Source of the DNA: an uncultured Treponema sp.
Lineage (GTDB): Bacteria > Spirochaetota > Spirochaetia > Treponematales > Treponemataceae
Length of the DNA: 64,000 nucleotides
Assembly (NCBI GenBank): GCA_900317625.1
Contig: ONHK01000004.1
Coordinates: 1-64,000 of the forward strand
Reading direction: 5' to 3'
The translations under genes were made by a program, and so were the position numbers. A model generated the notes under the pieces. That model saw nothing but the letters and a program-made list of their open reading frames with translations. It did not search any database and was not told where the DNA came from. Below, piece after piece: positions 44,258-54,003 of the stretch. Numbering within the stretch: the first letter of the stretch is position 1; each line of letters begins with the position of its first letter.

Positions 44258-46966
44258 TTATTTAATTCCTTTCTGCCAGTTTTTGGCTTCAAAGATATTT
44301 TCTGAAATTGTGTACCAGTCTTCTTCTGGAACTGTGAATGTGTTCAGCCCATTTCCGCCTGGTCGCCAGTTATGTGTAAGAACTACGCCGGAAGCCTTTT
44401 TTTCTGCCGGAGAGATTTCCTTGATTTCTTTGCCTGTCGCCGGATTTTTTGGATTTTGAATAATTCCTTTTGTGGCAATTGCCGGAACATCCGCGTTGGT
44501 CATAAAATCTTCGTTTACAGAAAGTTTTCCTTTTGCGTTAAAATCTTTTACCAAAAGCAGCGGATGATTGTGGTCAGGATTGTAGCCTTTTGGAAATTCA
44601 GTCTGCTCAAAATCCAGCTTAAATCCTTCGTCTGTTCCGATTCCGTGGTCAGCAACGAAAATAATGCGCGAATTGTCGTAGCAGTCGTTTTCCTTTAAAT
44701 ACTGAATCCAGTCGCCAAATCGTTTTAGCGCGGCAATATTTCCAGAAACGCTGCGGTATTTTTCAACTTTTGAAGTTGTCTTGTTTTCAATATTGATTGC
44801 AGGAACGTAATCCGGTGCCTGAAGTTTCTGCCCGGAATGTGTTGTGTCATTTACAATCGCAAAGAATTTGTTTCCTTCGGCTGTAAAATCTGTAAGTTCC
44901 GGCATGTAGTCAAGCGCAGAATAATAATCAATAAATTCCATTATATCAGAAGTTTGCTCATCAGATGACCACCACGAGCCGTCGTCGTAAACACTGTCGC
45001 GCGCAAAAAGCGGAACTGCCTTAAAAAGGCTGAACCATACAAGATTTCTCTTTAGGCAAGTGCTTGTGATGTTCGGACGCACTTTGTCAGGATTTTGCTT
45101 TACCCAAAGGTCTGTGTATTTTCGCTCAACATTGAATCCTTCAATTTTTTCGTACGGCGCGCAGATTGACATATCTGGAATCCAGCTGTAGTTTGCCCAG
45201 CTTAAATCCGAAACTTGCGCTGTAAAATCTGCCTGCTCGGTAAAAATTCGTGGGAGCGTTAGAAGCGCTTCATTCTGTTTGTCTACAAGGCGTTCAGTTT
45301 TTCGTTTGTTGATTTCTGAAGGAATGTATTCATATCCTCCAAAAAGCGGCGGAGAAGCAAGCAGTGTTCCCTGGTTCCATGAAGCCGTGTTGTGATAAAG
45401 CGTAAATCCGTCGTAAATATCGTATAATTCCGGAAAAGCTTCAAAAATCGGCACAACATAAGAATTTTCCGCGCGGTCAAGCATGATTACAAATACATTT
45501 TTTCCTGTTTTTGAAACGTGATACAGCGGAGTTATTGTGTGGACTTCCTGAACATCGTCTGCAACAGTTTTTTTGTATTCTGAATATCCATTTTGAATCT
45601 GAACAATATGAACAAGTGAAAGCCCTGTTTCTGCAATAAGGATTACAGCAAGAATTCCGTTCAAAATTTTTTCTTTTTTAAATTTAAGAAGAAGAACTGG
45701 AATGCAGATTGCAAAAATTATGCAGACCAAATTCAATATTATCTGCCAAAGCGGAGCAGAATCAATGTTTTCCGCAAAAGTTATAAGCCTTGAAAGTGTT
45801 CCGTAGTCGCCTGAAAAAACAAACGCATCAATCAATGCAACAAAAAGAAGAACCGGCATAACAACCGCAAATCCTGCCTGAATACGCGCATTGAACAAAA
45901 AGTATACGCAGCTCATCCAGAACACAAAAAGCCCGAAAGTCTGTATCGTTGAATTGTAGATAAAGTAAAGCGGCGAACCGTGTCCGTCAATATTTGAAAA
46001 TTCAACCGGAGAAGAACCAATAATAAACGAAGGAATTACTGTTCCTGCAAAAAGGCAGAGCGCAATGCTTGAAACAAAGAAAATTCCAAAACGTGCTTTT
46101 TTGTTTTCTGTAAGAGGCTTTAAAGTTGTGTCCAAAAGATGCGAGATATATTTTACAAGGAAAGGAACTGCCAAAAGCAAAGTTGCTACAACAGCAAGCA
46201 AAAGTCTCTTGTGCAAAAATCCGTTGTGCACAAAAAGAACATAAAAATCCAGCCCGAAAATTGCCGCCGCAAAAACTGCATACAGAACTTTTGCAGGATT
46301 TTTTATTTTATAGAAGATATTTTTTACAAGCGAAAAAACGTTGTTCATCGTCCAGTAAAGGACAAGTCCGGCCGGAGAAGAATAAAGAATTACAAGGAAA
46401 ATCAAAGCCATTCCGTAAATTGTAATCTTATCCTTGAATTTGAATCCTTTTGTATAAATCGCGCCGGCAACAATATTTATAAGCGTCATAGCAATCGGAA
46501 GAACGTTGATTGGAAAACCGCCGATTGAAAAAAGCGCGTCCTGTGCGCCCATGTCGCGTATAAAAAGAAACGAATATCCGCGCAAAGATTCAAGATTTGA
46601 AAGGAACGAATATGCCGCCATAAAAAACGGAATCTGAATCAAAAGCCCGAAAGATGAGCGCAAAGCCATAAGCGGATGGTAATGATTTTCTTTGTAGAAT
46701 GTTGTAAGAATCATGTACTGTTCGTCGCCTTTAAAGACTGACTTGATTCTTTGAATTCCCGGATCAAGTTTTTTTTCAGTGTCGCGCTGAATCTGCTGCC
46801 AATGTTCGGCAACAATGTAAAGCGGAAGACAAAGAATTGAAACTGCAAGACTTACTCCGATAACTGCGATTCCTTCATTTTTAAAAACGCTGTCAAAAAG
46901 TACAAAAGAAAATTCAATTATCTGAATAAGCGGATAAATTATTACTGTGTAAAGAAAATTTAACAT
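44258..46966 (-). CDS. YidC-like insertase domain fused to phosphoglycerol-transferase/sulfatase domain (copy 2)
   Basis: Also exactly 902 residues and collinear with copy 1. The YidC-like region is 1-230 (KLDPGIQRIKSVFKGDEQYMILTTFYKENHYHPLMAL, LYWTMNNVFSL), followed by a multi-helix middle part to ~460. The periplasmic domain has FVIMLDRAENS, NQGTLLASPPLFGGYEY with candidate nucleophile Thr, and FVADHG. The homopolymer of copy 1 is replaced by non-repetitive sequence (LRGYSFLFIRD), so this copy should be constitutively in frame. First gene of the unit. Whether the YidC-like part still inserts proteins or only anchors or scaffolds the enzyme is unknown. Confidence 0.87.
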   Translation of the reverse strand: MLNFLYTVIIYPLIQIIEFSFVLFDSVFKNEGIAVIGVSLAVSILCLPLYIVAEHWQQIQRDTEKKLDPGIQRIKSVFKGDEQYMILTTFYKENHYHPLMALRSSFGLLIQIPFFMAAYSFLSNLESLRGYSFLFIRDMGAQDALFSIGGFPINVLPIAMTLINIVAGAIYTKGFKFKDKITIYGMALIFLVILYSSPAGLVLYWTMNNVFSLVKNIFYKIKNPAKVLYAVFAAAIFGLDFYVLFVHNGFLHKRLLLAVVATLLLAVPFLVKYISHLLDTTLKPLTENKKARFGIFFVSSIALCLFAGTVIPSFIIGSSPVEFSNIDGHGSPLYFIYNSTIQTFGLFVFWMSCVYFLFNARIQAGFAVVMPVLLFVALIDAFVFSGDYGTLSRLITFAENIDSAPLWQIILNLVCIIFAICIPVLLLKFKKEKILNGILAVILIAETGLSLVHIVQIQNGYSEYKKTVADDVQEVHTITPLYHVSKTGKNVFVIMLDRAENSYVVPIFEAFPELYDIYDGFTLYHNTASWNQGTLLASPPLFGGYEYIPSEINKRKTERLVDKQNEALLTLPRIFTEQADFTAQVSDLSWANYSWIPDMSICAPYEKIEGFNVERKYTDLWVKQNPDKVRPNITSTCLKRNLVWFSLFKAVPLFARDSVYDDGSWWSSDEQTSDIMEFIDYYSALDYMPELTDFTAEGNKFFAIVNDTTHSGQKLQAPDYVPAINIENKTTSKVEKYRSVSGNIAALKRFGDWIQYLKENDCYDNSRIIFVADHGIGTDEGFKLDFEQTEFPKGYNPDHNHPLLLVKDFNAKGKLSVNEDFMTNADVPAIATKGIIQNPKNPATGKEIKEISPAEKKASGVVLTHNWRPGGNGLNTFTVPEEDWYTISENIFEAKNWQKGIK

Positions 46967-47085
46967 TTGCCATATCCTTGAAAAAATGTTCTAAATTATA
47001 GCATTTTCAATAGGCAATAGCAATTAATAGATGAATTTGAAATCAGGCTGGTAAAATATTACTATTTTCTGTATGATGTTTTCAT

Positions 47086-47120
47086 TTGAATTTTAATGCT
47101 TATCTTGTTATCTTTATAGT
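47086..47120 (+). promoter_or_regulatory. Leaderless-type promoter of the 490-aa gene
   Basis: TTGAAT (47086-47091), exactly 17 bp, TATCTT (47109-47114) and ATG 6 nt later at 47121. No Shine-Dalgarno. Confidence 0.55.
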
Positions 47121-48593
47121 ATGAAAATATCAGCAGAAACTTTAGTACACAAATTTATTCGCTCATATCAGGAGCCTTTTTCGCTTGAATTTTTTTCTAG
47201 TTTTGTTACAAAATTCGGAGTTAAATTCACAAAAGAGGAATGTAAAAGTTATCTTGAAGAAAATCCGAATATTTTTACTTTGGCGAATGGTTTGTATGCG
47301 ACTAGAGCTTGTATGTTCACAAATCAGTATTTCAGCATAAAGCCGGAAAGAAAAGAACTTGATAAGGGCGTTTTTATAGTCGGACACCGTTGCATGCCGT
47401 TTGTTGATCCAGATGTTTTGTCCTGCAGCATAGCTTTTGTTTATAAAAGACACGCGTTGCCTCAGAAAGTTGTTGAGATGGACAGTTCATTCTTGATGGA
47501 TTTGTTTACGCTTTACGGTGATGAATATTCTCCTCAGTATATTGCGCAGGATCCGGCAAACAAGGGAATGGATTTTTCCGCTTTGGATTATACTTTGCCG
47601 CCAGTTGTAAAAATTACAGGATTTTCAACAGAACCGCTTGTAAAAGATGGATTTAAGCCTGGCGACAGACTTATCTGTAAAGTTCTTGACTGGGATAATT
47701 GCGTTGTTGGTGTGGAATTCGTTCCCCGCGGGGAAGAGCAAAACTGTTTTCAAATGACGAATGAAGACATTGAGCGCGAGCGTTGGTATTCTTTGCTGGA
47801 AAAATATCTTCTGGAAAGCTTTCAAATCATGGGACCGGGAGATTCCATTGAAGAGCAGCTTTCCGTTGTTTTTGCGGAAAAACGCTCTGAGCTTTGTGTA
47901 AAGAATTGCGGCTCGATAGAAGAATTTTTTCTCAGAACAAAAAAAATCGGCTTTGAGCTTTTCGGTGTTGAAACCCGGCTCTGGTTCAAAGGACAGGATG
48001 TTCCTGCAATCGGTAGCTGGAACGAAAAAGATTATATTCCTCCGGAAGATGAGAAAAATATAAAACCTGTTGCTGAAAAATTTGAGCAAATTCCTTCATA
48101 TATTATTGACGCGGCCATAAAAGATCAGCTTTACGATAAGGTTTGCGATATGGAGCTTCTGCTTAAAAAACTTTATCCAAATTCATATAGAATTTCTGCG
48201 GTTCAGCGCAAGATGATGTTATTGCACTTGAAAAATCGACATGATATACTTTCTGCAAATTATAATCGTTTTGCAGACTCTGAAATAAGCGGAGTTCGCC
48301 ATAGGATTCTTGAGCTTTTTACCCAGGTGAATGCGTTGGTTTACGCTATTGACTTGGTGGGAGCAGATCTTTCGGTTTTTCCGCAGCAGTCGCTCGTTGT
48401 TCTTTCTCAGATTTATGGGCATATCAATCATGTGCTGGAAGCTTCAGAACTTGACCCGGCTTCAGTTTTGCATGATATGAATGAAATCTCAATTTCTGTT
48501 GATGGAATGCAGATGAATTTTGACTGTATTGAAGAAGATTTGCGTGCGGTTATTGCCCGGGAATCCAAAAATGGATTTGTAGTCTTGAAATAA
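47121..48593 (+). CDS. Uncharacterised 490-residue protein
   Basis: Cytoplasmic by absence of signal or membrane segments. Family not recognised. The N-terminal ~100 residues read like a small helical or winged domain (ETLVHKFIRSYQEPFSLEFF). A middle part contains a compact beta region around residues 165-215 (VVKITGFSTEPLVKDGFKPGDRLICKVLDW), and the C-terminal 120 residues are helical. It is followed after 18 bp by a PTS IIA-domain gene, so the two are likely co-expressed. Transcript probably leaderless. Confidence 0.72.
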   Translation: MKISAETLVHKFIRSYQEPFSLEFFSSFVTKFGVKFTKEECKSYLEENPNIFTLANGLYATRACMFTNQYFSIKPERKELDKGVFIVGHRCMPFVDPDVLSCSIAFVYKRHALPQKVVEMDSSFLMDLFTLYGDEYSPQYIAQDPANKGMDFSALDYTLPPVVKITGFSTEPLVKDGFKPGDRLICKVLDWDNCVVGVEFVPRGEEQNCFQMTNEDIERERWYSLLEKYLLESFQIMGPGDSIEEQLSVVFAEKRSELCVKNCGSIEEFFLRTKKIGFELFGVETRLWFKGQDVPAIGSWNEKDYIPPEDEKNIKPVAEKFEQIPSYIIDAAIKDQLYDKVCDMELLLKKLYPNSYRISAVQRKMMLLHLKNRHDILSANYNRFADSEISGVRHRILELFTQVNALVYAIDLVGADLSVFPQQSLVVLSQIYGHINHVLEASELDPASVLHDMNEISISVDGMQMNFDCIEEDLRAVIARESKNGFVVLK

Positions 48594-48611
48594 TTTTTAT
48601 CGGAGTAAAAA

Positions 48612-49070
48612 ATGGCAGTAAATCTTGCGGAACTTATCCACGAAGGTGGAGTTTTTAAGGATGTTGAAGGTTCTTCGCCGGAAGAAATTTATAAAAAAAT
48701 CACAGGAATGATGAGTCTTCCCGTTGGATTGTCTGCGGAAGTTGTGTGCAATGCGCTTTGCGACCGTGAAAAAATTATGAGCACGGCAGTCGGAAACGGA
48801 ATTGCCTTGCCGCATGCCAGAATTCCTCTTTTAAAAAATGAAAGCGACCAAAGAATCTGCGTTGTTTATCTGAAAAATCCTATTGATATGAACGCCCCGG
48901 ATGAAAGAAAAGTTTTTGTTATGTTTGTGATTCTTACTGCGAACCAGCATACGCATCTACAGGTTCTTTCAACTCTTGTGCAGCTTTTTCAAAAAAAAGA
49001 ATTCAAAAAGCTCCTTGAACAAAATGCAAGTGAAGCTGAACTGCTTAATGCGATAAGAAATTTATCCTAA
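48612..49070 (+). CDS. ptsN: PTS EIIA type-2 (PtsN-like) domain protein
   Basis: A 152-residue single-domain EIIA of the fructose/nitrogen-PTS class. The phosphorylatable histidine is in GIALPHAR near residue 68, with FVILTANQHTHLQVLSTLVQLF later in the domain. No EIIB/EIIC permease is nearby, so a regulatory PtsN-type role is more likely than sugar uptake. It starts 18 bp after the unknown 490-aa gene, with GGAG before the ATG. Confidence 0.9.
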   Translation: MAVNLAELIHEGGVFKDVEGSSPEEIYKKITGMMSLPVGLSAEVVCNALCDREKIMSTAVGNGIALPHARIPLLKNESDQRICVVYLKNPIDMNAPDERKVFVMFVILTANQHTHLQVLSTLVQLFQKKEFKKLLEQNASEAELLNAIRNLS

Positions 49071-49150
49071 AGGCAACAGTTTTACATATAAAAAAGGGAT
49101 TTAAAAAAATACAGAATTTTTAAATCTCAAAATCACTTTAGAGGTTAAAG

Positions 49151-51124
49151 ATGAACGAGAAAGCGATTAAGGCTGTAGCAACTTCTATCCGAAGTTTGTC
49201 AATGGATGCGATTCAGAAAGCAAATTCTGGACATCCGGGAACTCCTCTTGGTGCGGCAGAAGTAGCCGCAGTCCTTTACGGAGAAATCCTTAAGCACAAT
49301 CCTGCTGATTCTAAATGGGCGGACAGAGACAGATTTGTTTTGTCTGCTGGACATGGTTCAATGCTTTTGTATTCGATTCTTCATTTAAGCGGATACAAAA
49401 TTACTCTTGAAGATATTAAATCTTTCCGTCAGGTTGGAAGCGTTTGCTGCGGTCATCCTGAATACGGAATTACAGATGGTGTTGAATGCACTGCAGGTCC
49501 GCTTGGTCAGGGTGTTTCCATGGCTGTCGGAATGGCTGTTGCTGAAAGTATGCTTGCGGCGCGCTTTAACACTCCATCGCATAAAATTGTTGACCACTAC
49601 ACATATTCTTTGGTTGGCGAAGGTTGTCTTGAGGAAGGTGTTTCTTCAGAGGCTTCGTCGCTTGCCGGAAATTTAAAGCTTGGAAAACTCATTGTTTTCT
49701 ATGATATGAACAAAATCTCAATTGATGGTTCTACAGACATCACTTTTAATGAAGATATTGCAAAGCGTTACGAGGCTTACGGCTGGCAAGTTCTTCGCGG
49801 TGATATGTATAAACCTGCCCAGATTTTGAAACTTGTTGAAAAAGCAAAAAAATGCACGGACAAACCAACTCTTATCATCCTAAAGTCAATAATCGGTTTT
49901 TCTTCACCAAAACAAGGAACTGCTGATACACATGGCGCTCCGCTTGGAGAAGAAGGAATAAAATACGCAAAAAAATTCCTTGGAATCCCAGAAGACAAGG
50001 AATTCTATGTTGTTCCTGAAGCCTACGAATATTTCAATTCAAAAAAAGCTGGCTGGGCTGCAAAAGAAGAAGCGTGGAAATCTGAATTTGAAGCATGGTC
50101 GCAGGAAAATCCTGATTTGCGCAAAAAATGGGATGCCTATTTTAATAATCAGCCTACAAAAGAAGTTGAAGAACTTGAGTTTGCAGAGACAGATAAAATG
50201 GCGACCCGTGATGCAAGCGGAAAATCATTGAACTTTATTGCCCAGAAATATGAAAATCTTGTTGGCGGTTCAGCTGATTTGGCAGGTCCTAACAAAACTG
50301 TCCTTAAAAACTGTGATGGAATTTTTAATCCTCAGAACAGAACTGGAAGAACAATTGAATTTGGAATCCGCGAATTTGCGATGAGCGCAGTTGTTTCAGG
50401 AATGAATCTGCATGGCGGATTACGTCCTTTCTGCGCTACATTTCTTGTGTTTGCGGATTACCTCCGTGCCCAGCTTCGTGTTGCTGCGTTGATGAATCTG
50501 CCGAATATTTACGTTCTTACACATGATTCAATCTATGTAGGTGAAGATGGACCGACCCATCAGCCTGTAGAAACTTTGGCTTCATTGCGTGCAATTCCAA
50601 ATGTTCAGGTTTTGCGTCCTGCAGATGCGCAGGAAACTCTTGAAGCGTGGGAAATGGCTTACGAATCAAAAAATCATCCTGTATGTATTGCGCTTACACG
50701 TCAGGCAATCCAGGGATTTTCAAAAGCTGACAAGGACTGGAAAAATTCAATCCGCAAAAATGGCGCGTATGTTGCTCTTGACTGCGAAGGAACTCCAGAA
50801 ATCACAATTCTTGCGACAGGTTCAGAAGTTTCAACTTCAATTGAAGCGGCTTCTATTTCTGGAAATAAAAAAATCCGCGTTGTTTCTGTTATTGACTACA
50901 ACAAATTTGACGAGCTTGATGAAAATGTTCAGGCCGAAATTATCGGTGGCGCAAAACGTGTTGTATGTGCGGAAGCTGGAATCAGTGCAAACTGGAAGCA
51001 TTATGCCACAAGCAAAAAAGACTTGTTCTGCATAAATCGTTTCGGAGAATCTGGACCGGCCACAAAAGTTGCTGAAGATTTGCATTTTACAGCAAAAGAT
51101 CTTGCGGCTCTTCTTAATGCCTAA
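49151..51124 (+). CDS. tkt: Transketolase
   Basis: Thiamine-diphosphate enzyme of the pentose phosphate pathway, transferring two-carbon units between sugar phosphates. 657 residues with substrate-site KANSGHPGTPLGAAE, TPP-binding region GEGCLEEGVSSEASSLAG..MNKISIDG, and the pyrimidine-domain TEF-like GEDGPTHQPVETLASLRAIPN. GAGG precedes ATG 49151. Confidence 0.97.
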   Translation: MNEKAIKAVATSIRSLSMDAIQKANSGHPGTPLGAAEVAAVLYGEILKHNPADSKWADRDRFVLSAGHGSMLLYSILHLSGYKITLEDIKSFRQVGSVCCGHPEYGITDGVECTAGPLGQGVSMAVGMAVAESMLAARFNTPSHKIVDHYTYSLVGEGCLEEGVSSEASSLAGNLKLGKLIVFYDMNKISIDGSTDITFNEDIAKRYEAYGWQVLRGDMYKPAQILKLVEKAKKCTDKPTLIILKSIIGFSSPKQGTADTHGAPLGEEGIKYAKKFLGIPEDKEFYVVPEAYEYFNSKKAGWAAKEEAWKSEFEAWSQENPDLRKKWDAYFNNQPTKEVEELEFAETDKMATRDASGKSLNFIAQKYENLVGGSADLAGPNKTVLKNCDGIFNPQNRTGRTIEFGIREFAMSAVVSGMNLHGGLRPFCATFLVFADYLRAQLRVAALMNLPNIYVLTHDSIYVGEDGPTHQPVETLASLRAIPNVQVLRPADAQETLEAWEMAYESKNHPVCIALTRQAIQGFSKADKDWKNSIRKNGAYVALDCEGTPEITILATGSEVSTSIEAASISGNKKIRVVSVIDYNKFDELDENVQAEIIGGAKRVVCAEAGISANWKHYATSKKDLFCINRFGESGPATKVAEDLHFTAKDLAALLNA

Positions 51125-51146
51125 AATAAAATATCGAGGTAAAAAT

Positions 51147-52331
51147 ATGTCTAAAAAATTAGTTCCTATAACTTTGCTCTGCGGCTATCTTGGAGCCGGA
51201 AAAACAACTTTGCTTAATAAAGTTCTTACAAACCAGAAAGGCTATAAAGTTGCGGTAATTGTAAACGATATTGGTGAAATCAATGTTGACCAGACGCTTA
51301 TTTCAAAAGAGGCAAATATCACAGATACATCAAGCATTATCGGACTTCAGAACGGTTGTATCTGCTGTACATTAAAATCTGATCTTGTAAAACAGATTGA
51401 AAATCTTATTGATTCTGGAAAATTTGACTACATTTTGATTGAAGCTTCTGGTGTCTGTGAGCCAATGCCGATTGCCCAGGCGATTATGCAGATTGAAAAC
51501 GGTCGCCTTGACAATGTTGTTTCTGTTGTTGATGCAAAGCGTCTTGTTGATGAATTTTCTGGCGGAGACAATCTTCTTAAAAAGGATATGGACGAAGAAG
51601 ATTTGGAGTCGCTCTTGGTTCAGCAGATTGAATTCTGTTCAACTTTGATTATAAACAAAAAAGATTTGGTTACTCCAGAAGAAATGAAGAAAGTTCACGC
51701 AGTAGTAAAAGCGCTGCAGCCACATGTGAAGGTGATTGAGGCTGAGCGCGGAAATGTTGAGGTTGAAGACATTCTTGCTACAGAACGATTTGATTTTGAT
51801 GCGGTTTTTGAAAGCGCAGCGTGGGTTCAGCATCTTGAATCTGCGGAAGAAGATGATGATGACCACGATGAACATGAGCACGAGCACGGACATCATGAGC
51901 ATGAAGAAGGACATGAGCATCATCACCATGAGCACAAGCACGAAGGCGATTCTGGAAGCGATGAAGATGAATACGGAATTGGAAATTTTGTATACTACAG
52001 AAGACGTCCGTTCAACCGTGATAAGCTGGAAGAATATGCTGGCAGATGGCCAAGAAATATTATCCGCTCAAAAGGCGTTGTTTGGTTCAGCGATGAGCAG
52101 AATATGGCTTATGTTTTTGAAACTTCAGGAAGACAGATTTCTGCCGGGGCTTCAGGAACTTGGCTTGCGGCAGCTCCAAAAGCAGAACAGGAAGAAGTTC
52201 TTGCCCAGGAACCAAAGATGCGCGAGGAATGGGATGAAAAAGTCGGCGACCGCATGATAAAGTTGTGCATAATCGGTCAAAAAATGGATAAAGCCAAGAT
52301 TACCGCAGAGCTTGACGCATTGCTTGACTAA
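51147..52331 (+). CDS. COG0523 (CobW/ZNG1-type) metallochaperone GTPase with His-rich loop
   Basis: A 394-residue G3E-family GTPase. Walker A is GYLGAGKTTLLN, the metal-binding CxCC motif is in NGCICCTLKSDL, the base-specificity motif is NKKDLV, and a CobW C-terminal domain ends the protein. Residues ~236-271 are an extremely His/Asp/Glu-rich linker, consistent with zinc, nickel or cobalt handling. The start at 51147 follows CGAGG; the in-frame codons upstream overlap tkt. A MATE gene follows after 19 bp. Which metal and which client protein are unknown. Confidence 0.9.
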   Translation: MSKKLVPITLLCGYLGAGKTTLLNKVLTNQKGYKVAVIVNDIGEINVDQTLISKEANITDTSSIIGLQNGCICCTLKSDLVKQIENLIDSGKFDYILIEASGVCEPMPIAQAIMQIENGRLDNVVSVVDAKRLVDEFSGGDNLLKKDMDEEDLESLLVQQIEFCSTLIINKKDLVTPEEMKKVHAVVKALQPHVKVIEAERGNVEVEDILATERFDFDAVFESAAWVQHLESAEEDDDDHDEHEHEHGHHEHEEGHEHHHHEHKHEGDSGSDEDEYGIGNFVYYRRRPFNRDKLEEYAGRWPRNIIRSKGVVWFSDEQNMAYVFETSGRQISAGASGTWLAAAPKAEQEEVLAQEPKMREEWDEKVGDRMIKLCIIGQKMDKAKITAELDALLD

Positions 52332-52350
52332 TTTTTTCACAGGATAATTT

Positions 52351-53724
52351 ATGTCTACAGAAAACAAGATGGGCTCAATGCCCATCATGAAACTTATTTT
52401 AAATATGTCATTGCCAATAATGTTCTCAATGTTCATTATGGCTTTGTACAATATTGTTGACTCAATTTTTGTCGGAATGATAGGAGAGGAGGCTCTTACC
52501 GCGGTTTCCCTGGCATTCCCGATTCAGAATCTTATGATTGCATTTGGCGTTGGAACAGCAGTTGGCGTAAACGCTTTGCTTTCTTTAAGGCTTGGTCAAA
52601 AAAATCAGGAAGATGTTGATAAGGCCGCAATGAACGGAATTATTCTTTCTGTTATAACATGGATTGTTTTTGCGGTGGTTGGAACTCTTGTTACAGGTCC
52701 TTATCTTCGGTCTCAGACTTCAAACCAGACTATTATTGAATATGGAAAAGAATATCTTGACATAATTCTTATTCTTGGGCTTGGACCGATTGTTGGTACA
52801 ATGTTTGACAGACTTTTGCAGGCAACAGGAAGAACTTTTCTTTCTATGATTTCTCAGATTGTCGGTGCGGTTTTTAACTGCGTTTTTGATCCTCTGTTCA
52901 TTTTTGGACTTGGACCATTTCCGGCAATGGGAATAAAAGGTGCAGCATTTGCAACTGTTCTTGGTCAGATTATCGGTGGATGTGTTTCTGTTGCATTGAA
53001 TATAAAGAAGAATCCTGACATTCAGCTTAAATTTAAGAATATGCTTCTTGAAGGCCGGATTGTCGCGCAGATTTATAAAGTTGCAGTTCCTTCAATATTG
53101 ATGACGTCGATTACTTCTGTAATCACTTATTTTATGAACATAATTCTTGGCGGAACTCTAAACGGCGGTGATACAGCGATTGCAGTCTATGGTGTTTATT
53201 TTAAGTTGAACAGCTTTATCTTTATGCCGGTTTTTGGACTTTGCAATGGAATTATTCCTATTATTGCGTACAATTTTGGCGCGCAGCATCACAGGAGAAT
53301 CACAAATGCGATCCGTGGAGCCTTGCTTTTGGCAATGTGCATTATGACGGTTGGCGTTATTCTTTTTGAGACAATTCCTGGCTATCTTTTTGCAATGTTC
53401 AGCGCGACTCCAGAGATGAAACGAATGGGAATTGTGGCATTGCGTCTGATTGCTCCGAGTTTTTTCGGGGCGGCGGTAGCGATTACGCTTTCCTCTGTTT
53501 TTCAGGCGTTTGGAAATGCGGTTTACAGCATGATTGTTTCATTCAGCCGGCAGATTGTTGTTTTTCTTCCGGCGGCATATTTTCTTTCCAAGACAGGAAA
53601 TGTAGATAATGTCTGGTGGTGCTTTATAATTGCTGAATTTATGTCCGTTGGAATGTCGCTGTTTTTTATGCGCAGGATCTATGTAAAAAAAATCCGCAGT
53701 ATTCCAATGGATGAAAGCAGATAA
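52351..53724 (+). CDS. MATE-family multidrug/cation antiporter
   Basis: A 457-residue inner-membrane protein with about 12 membrane helices and the MATE signature in both halves (SLAFPIQNLMIAFGVGTAVGVNALLSLRLGQ; GLCNGIIPIIAYNFGAQ). Expected to export cationic compounds using a sodium or proton gradient. AGGATAATTT gives a ribosome-binding site. It follows the COG0523 GTPase closely and may share its transcript. Confidence 0.93.
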   Translation: MSTENKMGSMPIMKLILNMSLPIMFSMFIMALYNIVDSIFVGMIGEEALTAVSLAFPIQNLMIAFGVGTAVGVNALLSLRLGQKNQEDVDKAAMNGIILSVITWIVFAVVGTLVTGPYLRSQTSNQTIIEYGKEYLDIILILGLGPIVGTMFDRLLQATGRTFLSMISQIVGAVFNCVFDPLFIFGLGPFPAMGIKGAAFATVLGQIIGGCVSVALNIKKNPDIQLKFKNMLLEGRIVAQIYKVAVPSILMTSITSVITYFMNIILGGTLNGGDTAIAVYGVYFKLNSFIFMPVFGLCNGIIPIIAYNFGAQHHRRITNAIRGALLLAMCIMTVGVILFETIPGYLFAMFSATPEMKRMGIVALRLIAPSFFGAAVAITLSSVFQAFGNAVYSMIVSFSRQIVVFLPAAYFLSKTGNVDNVWWCFIIAEFMSVGMSLFFMRRIYVKKIRSIPMDESR

Positions 53725-53892
53725 GTCTGCTTAAAATGAAATGTTTTTGTATATTTACGCAAAAAAAGTGCATAAATATAAACAAAAATGGATAAATATT
53801 TAAAACCAAAAAAACTTGAAAATTTCATAGTGTTTTTTTTATGTTTTTTTTAGCAAAGTACACTAAATATGGTTTTTTGAATGGAATTTTAA

Positions 53893-53921
53893 TTGAGTTT
53901 TGGTGTTCTTTATATTATTAT
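53893..53921 (+). promoter_or_regulatory. pflB promoter
   Basis: TTGAGT (53893-53898), 17 bp, TATTAT (53916-53921). A leader of about 75 nt ends in GAGAGG before ATG 54004. The upstream 170 bp are AT-rich with poly-T tracts; no clear FNR or Rex site was identified. Confidence 0.65.
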
Positions 53922-54003
53922 TTAAAAAGGACGGTTTAAGACGTAAAATGTTTTGCCGCTTCTAAAAAGTAAACTAATCATTTTTTTGAGAGGTATAAAA
54001 GAT

